Part shown: positions 27,015 through 35,076 of the stretch, piece by piece
How positions within the stretch are numbered: the first letter of the stretch is position 1
How the letters are laid out: each line of letters starts with the position of its first letter
Origin: an uncultured Chromatiaceae bacterium
GTDB taxonomy: Bacteria; Pseudomonadota; Gammaproteobacteria; Tenderiales; Tenderiaceae
Reading direction: 5' to 3'
Length of the DNA stretch: 39,854 nt
Assembly: GCA_945787735.1 (NCBI GenBank)
Contig: CALZIQ010000001.1
Coordinates: 1 to 39,854 of the forward strand
Notes under the pieces: generated by a model
What the model saw: only the letters and a program-made list of their open reading frames with translations
What the model was told of the DNA's origin: nothing
Databases searched by the model: none
Made by a program: the position numbers and the translations under genes

Positions 27015-29150
27015 TTAGCGCTGGGAATCTGCAATGAATCGAGTGAAAGTTGTTGCAAAGAATTTTAATATTATCCGGGTATTGCTTGTTAGCTTTCTCG
27101 CGATGATGGTTTTAGTGGGTCAGAGTTATGCGGCCGTCGAAGAGGTTGATGACAGAGACAGTCGCAAAGAGATTCGAAATGTAACGCAGGCCGCCAAGGA
27201 AAGGAACAAGCAGGCAACGCGTGGGGCGGTTGTCTACAAAGCCTATTGTGTGCTTTGTCATGGTGCAGAAGGCACAGGTGGTTCGCGCATGAACAGGCTG
27301 CATAATAGCGTCAATCTCAAAATTTCCAATCTAAGCGCTTATGGCTATGACGAGATCATTCGCAAGGGCGGTGCGGCGGTAGGGCGTTCTGAATTTATGC
27401 CGGCCTGGCAAAGCGAACTCACCGACGAACAAATTGAAGATGTTGTAGTTTATCTGGCTTTGCTGAATGACTCTGTACGTCGTGGTGAGGTGGTATTTAA
27501 GACCAATTGCATTCTTTGTCATGGTGTTGATGGTGAGGGTAAAGGACGTGCGTCTGGTTTCTATGATCCTCCCCCCTCCGATCTGACGCGGAGTGTCAAG
27601 AATGATGCATATAAAAAAATGATCATTACTCAAGGTGGCGAAGCCATGGGGCGTTCAGCAGGTATGCCAGTCTGGGGAGGGCAATTGAGTGAGCGTGAAA
27701 TTAATGATGTCGTAGCGTATCTGGGGACGATCTCGGAATCGAAGCGTAAAACACAAATGGCGAGCAACTTTGTTGCTGCCGAAATGAAAGACGATAAAAA
27801 AAATAGACGATCCAAGAAAAGAAAATCTCATGATGAGACGCAGTCAATAATTCAGAGTACAAAACTAAAAACACATCAGGTGCAGCGTGGTGGGTTGGTA
27901 TATAAGGCTTATTGTGTGCTTTGCCATGGCGCGCAAGGCAAGGGCGGCTCCCGTATGACCAAGTTGCATGGTGATCTACAGTTGGAAATAACCAAGCAGT
28001 CGCCTGAATATTATGAAACTGTTATTCGTGGTGGTGGTGAAGCAGTGGGCCAATCAGAGTTTATGCCTACTTGGGGCGATGAATTAACAGACGAGCAAGT
28101 TAACGACGTGGTGGCCTATTTGTCGCTTTTGAATGATCCTATTCGTCGTGGTGATGTTGTGTTTAAGACCAATTGTATTCTGTGTCATGGCATTAAGGGT
28201 GATGGCAAAGGACGTGCCGCAGTTTTGTTTGATCCGCCACCTGCCGATTTAACCCGCAGTGAGAAAAATGACGACTACAAACGCATGATTATCACCTTGG
28301 GAGGTGCCGCTATGGGACGTTCAAGCGTGATGCCCCAGTGGGGACTTGAGTTAGATAAAAATGAAATCGATGATGTAGTGGACTATTTGAGAACAATTTC
28401 GATAGTGCCAACTTCCAATTAACTGAATGGAATAAATGTATCAAGAGGATGTTCATGATTGGAACTAAGAATGGAAGAAAACAGCAAGGAATTTTGGCTG
28501 TCATTTTAATAGGTATTTTTGCGATAGCAGCACCGGTCGGGCAAACATATGCAACTGATGAGTTGGATGCTGACACGGCAAAGCAGCTTAAGAAAGAGAT
28601 TAGGGCTACCCGCAAAGAAATTCGTAAGGTGATGGCTCAAGCTAAAGATAAGACCAAACAGGCGGTTCGCGGAAGCCTGGTATATAAGGCCTACTGTGTT
28701 TTATGTCATGGAAACAAGGGTGACGGCAATGCCCGTATGACCAAAATGCATGGCAACCTGCCGCTAAAAATTTCCAAGCAGGCGCCTGAATATTATAAAA
28801 AAATAGTAGTTGGAGGTGGCCTGGCTGTAGAGCGCTCCGAGTTTATGCCGGCTTGGCAAGATGAACTGTCTGAAGAGCAAATTGACGACTTGGTGATGTA
28901 TCTGAGTATGATTACAGACCCGGTTAGTCGTGGGGAAATCGTGTTTAAGACGAGCTGCATTCTTTGTCATGGTGTAAATGGAGATGGCATGGGGCGCGCA
29001 TCAGTGCTATTTGATCCGCCCCCGGCCGATCTAACCAAGAGTGACAAGAATGACCTGTATAAGAAAATGATTATTACCATGGGCGGTGAGGCTATGGGCC
29101 GCTCACCCGTAATGCCCATCTGGGGCCAGGAGCTGAGTGAGGCGCAAATC
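26478..29150 (+). repeat. dispersed two-heme coding modules (four AB copies)
   Basis: Four consecutive copies of an A+B heme unit occur: one in the first cytochrome, two in the second and one in the third. Each runs from VYK-x2-C-VLCHG through FMP-x-W, R-R/S-GE-VF, CILCHG, DPPPADLT and MIIT-GG-AMGRS to the final MP-x-WG. The DNA around the B heme (ATTCTTTGTCATGG or close variants near 26768, 27513, 28174 and 28960) is almost unchanged among copies. This indicates fairly recent duplication or gene conversion. Confidence 0.8.
27034..28422 (+). CDS. tetraheme c-type cytochrome (modules ABAB)
   Basis: This 462-residue exported protein has a signal peptide ending near QSYA. It has four CxxCH sites: CVLCHG (C72-H76), CILCHG (C159-H163), CVLCHG (C294-H298) and CILCHG (C381-H385). 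Probable axial methionines are Met122, Met211, Met344 and Met433, each followed by Pro. It is a tandem duplication of the diheme unit in the neighbouring genes. The halves are joined by a lysine/arginine-rich linker (about 240-285; KKNRRSKKRK). Together the halves could form a four-heme wire. The basic linker may bind an acidic partner or surface. It follows the previous gene by 19 bases. Confidence 0.92.
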   Translation: MNRVKVVAKNFNIIRVLLVSFLAMMVLVGQSYAAVEEVDDRDSRKEIRNVTQAAKERNKQATRGAVVYKAYCVLCHGAEGTGGSRMNRLHNSVNLKISNLSAYGYDEIIRKGGAAVGRSEFMPAWQSELTDEQIEDVVVYLALLNDSVRRGEVVFKTNCILCHGVDGEGKGRASGFYDPPPSDLTRSVKNDAYKKMIITQGGEAMGRSAGMPVWGGQLSEREINDVVAYLGTISESKRKTQMASNFVAAEMKDDKKNRRSKKRKSHDETQSIIQSTKLKTHQVQRGGLVYKAYCVLCHGAQGKGGSRMTKLHGDLQLEITKQSPEYYETVIRGGGEAVGQSEFMPTWGDELTDEQVNDVVAYLSLLNDPIRRGDVVFKTNCILCHGIKGDGKGRAAVLFDPPPADLTRSEKNDDYKRMIITLGGAAMGRSSVMPQWGLELDKNEIDDVVDYLRTISIVPTSN

Positions 29151-29207
29151 GAGGATGTGGTGCAGTATTTGCGCTCGATTCTGACGGTGCCTTATCCCGT
29201 CGAATAG
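28455..29207 (+). CDS. diheme c-type cytochrome (module AB)
   Basis: This is the third member of the cytochrome family, 250 residues from MIGTKNG. That start is preferred to the ATG six bases upstream, because the AAGAGG site touches the upstream one. A signal peptide ends near QTYA. A long charged helix (about 40-70, RKEIRKVMAQAKDK) precedes CVLCHG. The CILCHG module follows, with DPPPADLTKS. Probable axial methionines lie in EFMPAW and PVMPIWG. It ends the redox gene run, with a strong terminator 24 bases after its stop. Similarity to the tetraheme protein is high at DNA level around the heme motifs. Confidence 0.92.
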   Translation: MIGTKNGRKQQGILAVILIGIFAIAAPVGQTYATDELDADTAKQLKKEIRATRKEIRKVMAQAKDKTKQAVRGSLVYKAYCVLCHGNKGDGNARMTKMHGNLPLKISKQAPEYYKKIVVGGGLAVERSEFMPAWQDELSEEQIDDLVMYLSMITDPVSRGEIVFKTSCILCHGVNGDGMGRASVLFDPPPADLTKSDKNDLYKKMIITMGGEAMGRSPVMPIWGQELSEAQIEDVVQYLRSILTVPYPVE

Positions 29208-29230
29208 TCGGTTTATTAGTTCGCACTGAT

Positions 29231-29258
29231 AAAGGGATGGCTTGCTATCCCTTTTTTT
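29231..29258 (+). terminator. Rho-independent terminator of cytochrome operon
   Basis: AAAGGGAT (29231-29238) pairs with ATCCCTTT (29247-29254). Two more pairs narrow the loop to CTTG, and a run of seven T residues ends the structure (29252-29258). It lies 24 bases after the last cytochrome stop. It separates that operon from the ompA-like gene. Confidence 0.9.
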
Positions 29259-29295
29259 ATAAATGTAAATCTTTGCAAATGCCCGTTAATTAGCA

Positions 29296-29324
29296 TTGTT
29301 TTACTGATTCCCTCTGCGTATATT
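29296..29324 (+). promoter_or_regulatory. sigma-70 promoter of OmpA-family gene
   Basis: TTGTTT (29296-29301), a 17-base spacer, and TATATT (29319-29324) form a good housekeeping promoter. The leader would be about 70 bases and contains a GCCCA/TGGGC hairpin (29343-29347/29356-29360). A strong GGGGA ribosome binding site follows. This fits an abundant outer-membrane protein. Confidence 0.6.
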
Positions 29325-29401
29325 AGCAGCGACTTTGGGGGTGCCCATTTTTTGTTGGGCTAATAACCAAATCGATCACTACTTACCTGGGGAAATATAA
29401 A

Positions 29402-30703
29402 ATGAAAAAATTCACTCTTTTACCGTTGGTTTCAGTTCTGGGGCTGACCGTTTCTGCCACCGCCATTGCTGAAGATCAATGGTATTTTGCACCAAGCCTT
29501 TCTTATGTTCTTGCTGACGATGATCGAGTCGCGGACGATGATTTTGGCTTACAGCTTGGTGTTGGTCAGGTGATCAATGAATCCTGGAACATCGAGTTCA
29601 GTGCTGTTATGGATACACTGGACTTGGAAAGCGGAGCAGGTGAATACAAACAGCGTGGTATCCAGGTTGATGGTCTGTATTTCTTCGACCGTGACCGCAG
29701 CATCGACCCTTACCTGGTCGGTGGTATCGGTGGCCTGCAGACCAAGCTAGGCACTAACAAAGACACCAACATGATGGCGAACGTGGGTGCTGGTGTGATG
29801 CACATGATCGGCGACAGCATCAGTCTGCGTGCCGATGCCCGTTACCGCTTGGATGATGATGACAAGAGCGTCGCAATGGAAGATCGCTTTGGCGACTGGA
29901 TTGTGAATATCGGTCTGGCTATTCCGTTTGGTGGCAGCAAGGCTGCGCCTGCAGCGGCACCAGTTGCCGCGGCAATGGCAGAGCCAGAGCCGGTGGTAAT
30001 GGATAGTGATGGTGACGGCGTGTCGGATGCAAATGACCGTTGTAAGAATACGGTTGCCGGTGCCAAGGTTAATGCCAACGGTTGTGAAGTCGACAGCGAC
30101 AAGGATGGTGTGGTCGATCGCATGGATCGTTGCCCAGCGACACCTGCAGGTGCCAAGGTTGACGCCAAAGGTTGTGAACTGGATGGTGATAAGGACGGTG
30201 TCGTTGATCGTCTTGACCGTTGCCCATCAACCCCGGCCGGCGTGAAGGTTGATGCCAAGGGTTGCGAACTCGACTCTGACAAAGATGGTGTGCGTGATAG
30301 TGCAGACCGTTGTGCCAATACTGCAGCGGGTGTGAAGGTCGATGTGAAGGGTTGTGAAATTCAGGATGTGATTGTGCTGAAAGGTGTTAAATTCAACTCC
30401 GGTTCGGCTGATCTGACTGAAGGCTCCAAGACTGAGCTGAATGAGGTTGCTGCAACTCTGAAGAAGCATGCTGAGCTGAAGGTGGAAGTGGGTGGTTATA
30501 CCGATAACACCGGTTCGCGCGCTTTCAATGTGTCTCTGTCTCAACGTCGTGCCCAATCAGTAGTTGATTATCTGGTCAGCCAGGGTGTAAATGCCGGCAA
30601 TTTGTCTGCCAAGGGTTATGGCCCGGCCAGCCCAATCGCGGATAACGGCACCGCCGCAGGTCGTGCTGAGAACCGTCGTGTGGAGCTGCATATCGCTCAA
30701 TAA
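29402..30703 (+). CDS. OmpA-family outer-membrane protein with TSP3 repeats
   Basis: This 433-residue outer-membrane protein has a signal peptide ending AIA/ED (residue 23). A beta-barrel domain spans about 25-178, followed by an Ala/Pro linker. Then come four exact 30-residue repeats (201-230, 231-260, 261-290, 291-320). Each has the calcium-binding pattern DxDxDGVxD and the cysteine pair DRC and GCE. The C-terminal OmpA domain (about 325-433) has the peptidoglycan-binding residues in GYTDNTGS and NRRVEL. The layout resembles OprF-type porins with a longer repeat stalk. It should anchor the outer membrane to the cell wall. It has its own promoter and terminator. Confidence 0.95.
   Translation: MKKFTLLPLVSVLGLTVSATAIAEDQWYFAPSLSYVLADDDRVADDDFGLQLGVGQVINESWNIEFSAVMDTLDLESGAGEYKQRGIQVDGLYFFDRDRSIDPYLVGGIGGLQTKLGTNKDTNMMANVGAGVMHMIGDSISLRADARYRLDDDDKSVAMEDRFGDWIVNIGLAIPFGGSKAAPAAAPVAAAMAEPEPVVMDSDGDGVSDANDRCKNTVAGAKVNANGCEVDSDKDGVVDRMDRCPATPAGAKVDAKGCELDGDKDGVVDRLDRCPSTPAGVKVDAKGCELDSDKDGVRDSADRCANTAAGVKVDVKGCEIQDVIVLKGVKFNSGSADLTEGSKTELNEVAATLKKHAELKVEVGGYTDNTGSRAFNVSLSQRRAQSVVDYLVSQGVNAGNLSAKGYGPASPIADNGTAAGRAENRRVELHIAQ
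30002..30361 (+). repeat. four 90-bp tandem repeats in the OmpA-like gene
   Basis: Four in-frame 90-base units encode thrombospondin type 3-like calcium repeats. The central two units are the most alike at DNA level. Each unit has three aspartates in DxDxDG plus two cysteines. Units of this kind can be gained or lost by slippage, so stalk length may vary among strains. Confidence 0.85.
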
Positions 30704-30727
30704 ACAGCCCGCAATATAATCCCCCTT

Positions 30728-30766
30728 AGGGCGGGTTCGGTCTTCTGATCGTGCCCGCCCTTTTTT
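30728..30766 (+). terminator. Rho-independent terminator of OmpA-like gene
   Basis: AGGGCGGG (30728-30735) pairs with CCCGCCCT (30754-30761). An inner GGTC/GATC stem lies in the loop, and T residues follow to 30766. It is 25 bases after the stop codon and before parC. Confidence 0.9.
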
Positions 30767-30811
30767 ATTGCCCGTACTTTGTTCGAAACTCTTTTTGACG
30801 CTCATGCCCTT

Positions 30812-30837
30812 CCGGCTTGGCTATGAGCCGGTATAAT
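30812..30837 (+). promoter_or_regulatory. candidate parC promoter with palindrome
   Basis: TATAAT (30832-30837) lies 34 bases before the parC ATG. An inverted repeat, CCGGCT (30812-30817) and AGCCGG (30826-30831), fills the spacer directly before it. The expected -35 position has no good hexamer. A TTGACG at 30795-30800 is 31 bases away, too far. The palindrome could be a regulator site compensating for a weak promoter. Confidence 0.4.
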
Positions 30838-30871
30838 GGCCCGCTTGAATTAACTGCAGACTGAGATTCAG

Positions 30872-33127
30872 ATGAGTGATCAACCCCGCCAGGACCAGGG
30901 CATAGAGCAACTTCCGCTCAAAAGCTTTACCGAAAAGGCCTATCTCGACTATTCAATGTACGTCATTCTCGACCGTGCACTGCCCAATATCGGTGATGGT
31001 CTAAAGCCGGTGCAACGTCGCATTGTTTATGCAATGTCTGAGCTGGGCCTGTCGGCCACAGCCAAATTCAAAAAATCAGCTCGAACTGTCGGTGACGTGC
31101 TGGGTAAGTTTCATCCCCACGGCGACTCGGCCTGCTACGAGGCCATGGTGTTGATGGCGCAGCCTTTCTCTACCCGTTATGCCTATGTAGATGGCCAGGG
31201 CAATTGGGGCTCACCGGATGATCCCAAGTCGTTTGCCGCCATGCGTTACACCGAATCACGCCTGGCACCGTATTCCGAATTGCTGTTGAGCGAGGCCTCG
31301 CAGGGCACGGTGGACTGGGTGCCTAATTTCGATGGTACTTTGGAAGAGCCCTCGGTGCTGCCTGCCCGCGTGCCGAATGTGTTGCTCAATGGAACAACGG
31401 GTATTGCTGTTGGCATGGCAACCGACATTCCGCCGCACAACATGCGTGAGGTGGTGAGCGCATGTATCCGCTTGCTGGATGAGCCAAAGGCCGATTTGTC
31501 TGCCCTGTGTGAACATGTGCAGGGGCCTGATTATCCCACCGAGGCGGAGATTATTACTCCACGCGCCGATATTCGCAAAATGTATGAAACAGGCAATGGC
31601 AGCATTCGTATGCGCGCTGTGTTTGAACGCGAAGACGGCGACATCATTGTCACCGCGTTACCGCACCAGGTTTCCGGTGCCAAGGTGCTGGAGCAGATAG
31701 CCCAACAGATGAACGCCAAAAAGCTGCCCATGGTGGAGGACCTGCGTGACGAGTCCGATCACGAAAACCCAACACGGCTGGTGATCACGCCGCGTTCCAA
31801 TCGCGTCGATGTGAAAGCACTGATGTCGCACCTGTTCGCCAGCACCGATCTGGAACGAACCTACCGGGCCAATTTCAATGTGATCGGCATCGATGGCCGT
31901 CCACAAGTGAAAAATTTACACCAGATCCTGAAAGAGTGGCTTGAATTCCGTACCGAGACTGTGCGTCGTCGTTTGCAGCATCGCTTGGATAAGGTGAATC
32001 GTCGCCTGCATCTGTTGGAAGGTTTGTTGATTGCGTTCCTGAATATCGACGAAGTGATTCACATCGTCCGCACCGAAGACGAGCCGAAGAAAGTGCTGAT
32101 GAAACGCTTCGCTCTCTCTGCAGAACAAGCCGACTACATCCTCGACACCAAACTGCGTCAATTGGCCCGTCTGGAAGAGATGAAGATTAAGGCCGAGCAG
32201 GAAGAATTGGCCAAGGAACGCGACATGTTGGAGAAAACCCTGGGCTCGAAACAGCGCATGAAGACGTTAATTCGAAAAGAATTGATGGCCGATGCCGAAC
32301 AGTACGGCGACGACCGGCGATCACCAATTGTTGAGCGGGTTGCCGCCGAGGCGATGGATGAAACGGCACTGACCCCGGCCGAGCCGGTTACGGTGGTGTT
32401 ATCGGAAAAGGGCTGGGTGCGTTCAGGCAAAGGGCATGAGCTCGATCCGAATAGCATGAGCTATAAGGCTGGCGATGGTTTCCTCTCTGCCGCGCGTGGC
32501 CGCAGCAATCATTTGGCGGTATTCATCGATTCAAGTGGCCGTTGTTATGGTGTGCCTGCCCACACATTGCCTTCAGCGCGAGGGCAAGGCGAACCCCTTA
32601 CCGGGCGTCTTAATCCGCCGGCCGGGGCGACCTTTGTTGCTGTGATGATGGGGGCGGAGAGTGATCGTTACCTATTGGCCTCGGATGCCGGCTACGGTTT
32701 TGTCGTCAAGCTGGGTGATCTGATGGCCAAGAACAAAAACGGCAAGGCGATCCTGAATGTGCCCAAGGGCGCGCGGGTGTTGCCGCCGACACCGGTTAAG
32801 GATGTGGTTAGCGATGTGGTGACTGCGGTGACAACTGAAGGGCGCATGCTGGTCTTCCCGTTGACTGAGTTGCCCGAATTAAGTAAGGGTAAAGGTAATA
32901 AGATTATCTCTATTCCATCAGCGCGTGTCGCCAGCCGTGAGGAGTATGTGGTGGCCATCAACAGCGTGCCTGCAGGCGAGAAATTGACTCTGTTCTGCGG
33001 TCAGCGCCATACCACCTTTAAATCATCCGACCTGGAACACTATCAGGGTGAGCGCGGTCGTCGTGGTAACAAACTGCCACGCGGATTTCAGCGCGTGGAT
33101 CGCGCCTCTGTGGGTGATGAGTCGTAG
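30872..33127 (+). CDS. parC: DNA topoisomerase IV subunit A
   Basis: ParC is the DNA-cutting subunit of topoisomerase IV. The winged-helix and tower core has [31 protein letters not shown] and [13 protein letters not shown], with catalytic Tyr126. The positions equivalent to E. coli ParC Ser80 and Glu84 are Ser86 and Glu90, the usual quinolone-sensitive residues. The C-terminal pinwheel domain begins near residue 500. The length is 751 residues, almost identical to E. coli ParC (752), and the GyrA-box is absent, so ParC is preferred over GyrA. Its TAG stop lies within a palindromic repeat shared with the convergent SulP gene. It partners with ParE from this window. Confidence 0.97.
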   Translation: MSDQPRQDQGIEQLPLKSFTEKAYLDYSMYVILDRALPNIGDGLKPVQRRIVYAMSELGLSATAKFKKSARTVGDVLGKFHPHGDSACYEAMVLMAQPFSTRYAYVDGQGNWGSPDDPKSFAAMRYTESRLAPYSELLLSEASQGTVDWVPNFDGTLEEPSVLPARVPNVLLNGTTGIAVGMATDIPPHNMREVVSACIRLLDEPKADLSALCEHVQGPDYPTEAEIITPRADIRKMYETGNGSIRMRAVFEREDGDIIVTALPHQVSGAKVLEQIAQQMNAKKLPMVEDLRDESDHENPTRLVITPRSNRVDVKALMSHLFASTDLERTYRANFNVIGIDGRPQVKNLHQILKEWLEFRTETVRRRLQHRLDKVNRRLHLLEGLLIAFLNIDEVIHIVRTEDEPKKVLMKRFALSAEQADYILDTKLRQLARLEEMKIKAEQEELAKERDMLEKTLGSKQRMKTLIRKELMADAEQYGDDRRSPIVERVAAEAMDETALTPAEPVTVVLSEKGWVRSGKGHELDPNSMSYKAGDGFLSAARGRSNHLAVFIDSSGRCYGVPAHTLPSARGQGEPLTGRLNPPAGATFVAVMMGAESDRYLLASDAGYGFVVKLGDLMAKNKNGKAILNVPKGARVLPPTPVKDVVSDVVTAVTTEGRMLVFPLTELPELSKGKGNKIISIPSARVASREEYVVAINSVPAGEKLTLFCGQRHTTFKSSDLEHYQGERGRRGNKLPRGFQRVDRASVGDES

Positions 33128-33146
33128 GGTGCGCAATGCGCACTAC
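33124..33146. repeat. palindromic repeat spanning two stop codons
   Basis: This 23-base element has GTGCGCA and TGCGCAC arms (33129-33135/33137-33143), flanked by GTAG and CTAC. It contains the parC stop (TAG, 33125-33127) and the stop of the convergent SulP gene (33143-33145). Transcripts from either direction would end with the same hairpin. It matches the copies at 15176-15253 and 16401-16412. No T-run follows on either strand. Confidence 0.8.
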
Positions 33147-34858
33147 ATTTTACATTCGGAAAAGATGCGGACGTTGCACTGTTGGCAGCGTTCGGCATCA
33201 AGTCGCGGGTAAATCTGTTCAATTGCTTCAGCCTTGCTGGCAAAGATATTTTCTGTGCCTAACTGTTTAAGGTAATCCCCTTTTTTCAGGATGTTGTAAA
33301 CCCCTTCTTTAACGGCGCAGAGGTAGAGGGCCCCGCCCATTTTGCTGCGGCGTTGAGCTTCGCGAACTAAAAGCTCCGCCCCGGCGACATCGATGAAGTT
33401 TATGCCGCTGCCGATGATTAATACATTTTTTTGTTGCGAATGTTTCTCGTTGATGTCGCGTATATAGCGTTCAATATAGTTGATCGAGCCAAAAAAAAGT
33501 GAACCATCGATCCGGATGATCTTTAGTTGCGGGCACTCCTTAGCCTGAGTGGCTGGGATAAAGTGGCGTTCTGATGAGTTTTCATCGGGACGTAAGCTAA
33601 TGATGTCAGGGTATGAGATGCGGTTGAGGTGTAACACCAGTGATAAGATCACACCGACGTAGACGGCGAAGGTCAGCTCGACAAAAAGTGTGGCAATAAA
33701 AGTGGTGCTGAGAACTGCAGCATCCACCGGATTAGCCTTGAAGATCACCTTGATGTGCTGCCAATCGATCAGACGAATTGCCACTAGTAGCAGCACGGCC
33801 GCCATGGCGGGTATCGGGAGGTAAGCTGCGAGCGGGGCAGCAACTAAAATAACCAGCGCCACAGCCAGGGCGCTGAACACGGCTGCCAGTGGTGTTCTGG
33901 CTCCGGCGCGATAGTTAACGCCGGAACGGGTGAAGGAACCGGATGAGGCATAGCTGGAAAAGAAACTGCCGACCAGGTTGGATAAACCCTGACCGATAAA
34001 TTCGCGATTGGCATCATGGGGCTGGTGGCTCTTGGCAGCAATGCTGCGAGCAATGGAGACCGCCTCCATGAGTCCTAGAAGCGCGATGGCCAGGGCGCCT
34101 GAGGCGAGTTGGCCGATGGTATCCAGATTCAGATTTGGTGCTGAGAGTGGTGGCAGCTGATTGGGTAACGAGCCGACCAGTTGAATGCCCTGTTTAGCCC
34201 CACCTAGTAGATCGGCAATAATGGCACCGAAAACCATGGCGATGAACAGAGAGGGCCAGTCGGGGCGTAGGCGGCGAATGATCAGCGCCACGACCAGTGT
34301 TGCTACGGCCACGGCAAGGGCATGTAGGTTGGTGTCGGGTAGATGCTGAATGATCTGGCTCCAGTTGTTCCAGAAGCTTAGGTTGCGCGGCAGCTCTAGG
34401 GCCAGCAGGTTATTCATCTGAGAGGTGATGATCAACAACGCAGCACCGGCGGTAAAACCAATAATCACCGAGTGTGAGATGAAGTTCACTAGCATGCCGA
34501 GGCGCGCCAATCCCATTAATAATTGGAACAGTCCCACCATAAATGTCAGTGTCAGCGCTAGTGCGATATAGGCCGGGGTTTCTGGCAGGGCCAGTGCACT
34601 GACCGTGGTGAATACGACGATTGAGATCGGAGTGGTAGGGCCTGACATCAGGTGATGGGACGAACCAAACAGGGCCGCAATGATTACCGGCACGATAGCG
34701 GTGTAAAGACCATACTCAGGTGGCAGTCCGGCCAACATGGCAAAGGCGACGCCTTGTGGTAGTACAATCACTGCGCCTGTCAGCCCGGCAAACAGGTCCT
34801 GCCGCATTTCGGTGCGGTTAAGATTGTTCCACCAGTTATGTCGGCTGGTTAGTCGCAA
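33143..34858 (-). CDS. SulP-family anion transporter with STAS domain
   Basis: This 571-residue inner-membrane protein belongs to the SulP (SLC26) family, which imports or exchanges sulfate, bicarbonate or other anions. The N-terminal signature LTGAVIVLPQGVAFAMLAGLPPEYGLYTAIVP is present (residues about 27-58), followed by 10-14 hydrophobic segments up to about residue 410. A cytoplasmic STAS domain follows (about 445-550; LIIGSGINFIDVAGAELL). A short tail has three cysteines (CQQC and SEC), unusual for the family and possibly metal-binding or redox-sensitive. The start is TTG with a weak site; MRQDLF (residue 18) is an alternative. The substrate cannot be assigned. Confidence 0.93.
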   Translation of the reverse strand: MRLTSRHNWWNNLNRTEMRQDLFAGLTGAVIVLPQGVAFAMLAGLPPEYGLYTAIVPVIIAALFGSSHHLMSGPTTPISIVVFTTVSALALPETPAYIALALTLTFMVGLFQLLMGLARLGMLVNFISHSVIIGFTAGAALLIITSQMNNLLALELPRNLSFWNNWSQIIQHLPDTNLHALAVAVATLVVALIIRRLRPDWPSLFIAMVFGAIIADLLGGAKQGIQLVGSLPNQLPPLSAPNLNLDTIGQLASGALAIALLGLMEAVSIARSIAAKSHQPHDANREFIGQGLSNLVGSFFSSYASSGSFTRSGVNYRAGARTPLAAVFSALAVALVILVAAPLAAYLPIPAMAAVLLLVAIRLIDWQHIKVIFKANPVDAAVLSTTFIATLFVELTFAVYVGVILSLVLHLNRISYPDIISLRPDENSSERHFIPATQAKECPQLKIIRIDGSLFFGSINYIERYIRDINEKHSQQKNVLIIGSGINFIDVAGAELLVREAQRRSKMGGALYLCAVKEGVYNILKKGDYLKQLGTENIFASKAEAIEQIYPRLDAERCQQCNVRIFSECKM

Positions 34859-34988
34859 AGTCCTGTTGTCACTCTAAATAAAATATTTTAATAATTATAT
34901 CTGTTATTTTTATAAAAGACTTGAGCGCTTCATGGATGTCAGGAAAAAAACAGGAAAATAGCTGCTTAAGTAAATCTTTGCATCCCGG

Positions 34989-35019
34989 CCATTGAACTCA
35001 GATAATTACACCCCATCTA
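34989..35019 (+). promoter_or_regulatory. sigma-32 heat-shock promoter of htpX
   Basis: CCATTGAA (34989-34996), a 14-base spacer (34997-35010), and CCCCATCTA (35011-35019) match the heat-shock consensus CTTGAA-N(13-17)-CCCCATnTA, with the -10 essentially perfect. htpX is a sigma-32-dependent gene in E. coli, so the match is expected biologically. Initiation should be near 35025. Confidence 0.8.
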
Positions 35020-35025
35020 ACGGAG

Positions 35026-35072
35026 CGTGGTGCAGATCTGCCACGATAGTTGATTTCCGAAATTTTTGGAGG
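35026..35072 (+). promoter_or_regulatory. htpX leader with SD-masking hairpin (possible RNA thermometer)
   Basis: The predicted leader of about 52 bases holds two hairpins. The first is CGTGG/CCACG (35026-35030/35041-35045). In the second, TTTCCGAA (35054-35061) pairs with TTTGGAGG (35065-35072) over a three-base loop. This second stem has eight pairs, three of them G·U, and covers the whole GGAGG ribosome binding site four bases before the ATG. A weak, U-rich stem of this kind would melt on warming, the design of known heat-shock RNA thermometers. Structure probing would be needed to confirm it. Confidence 0.5.
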
Positions 35073-35076
35073 ATAA

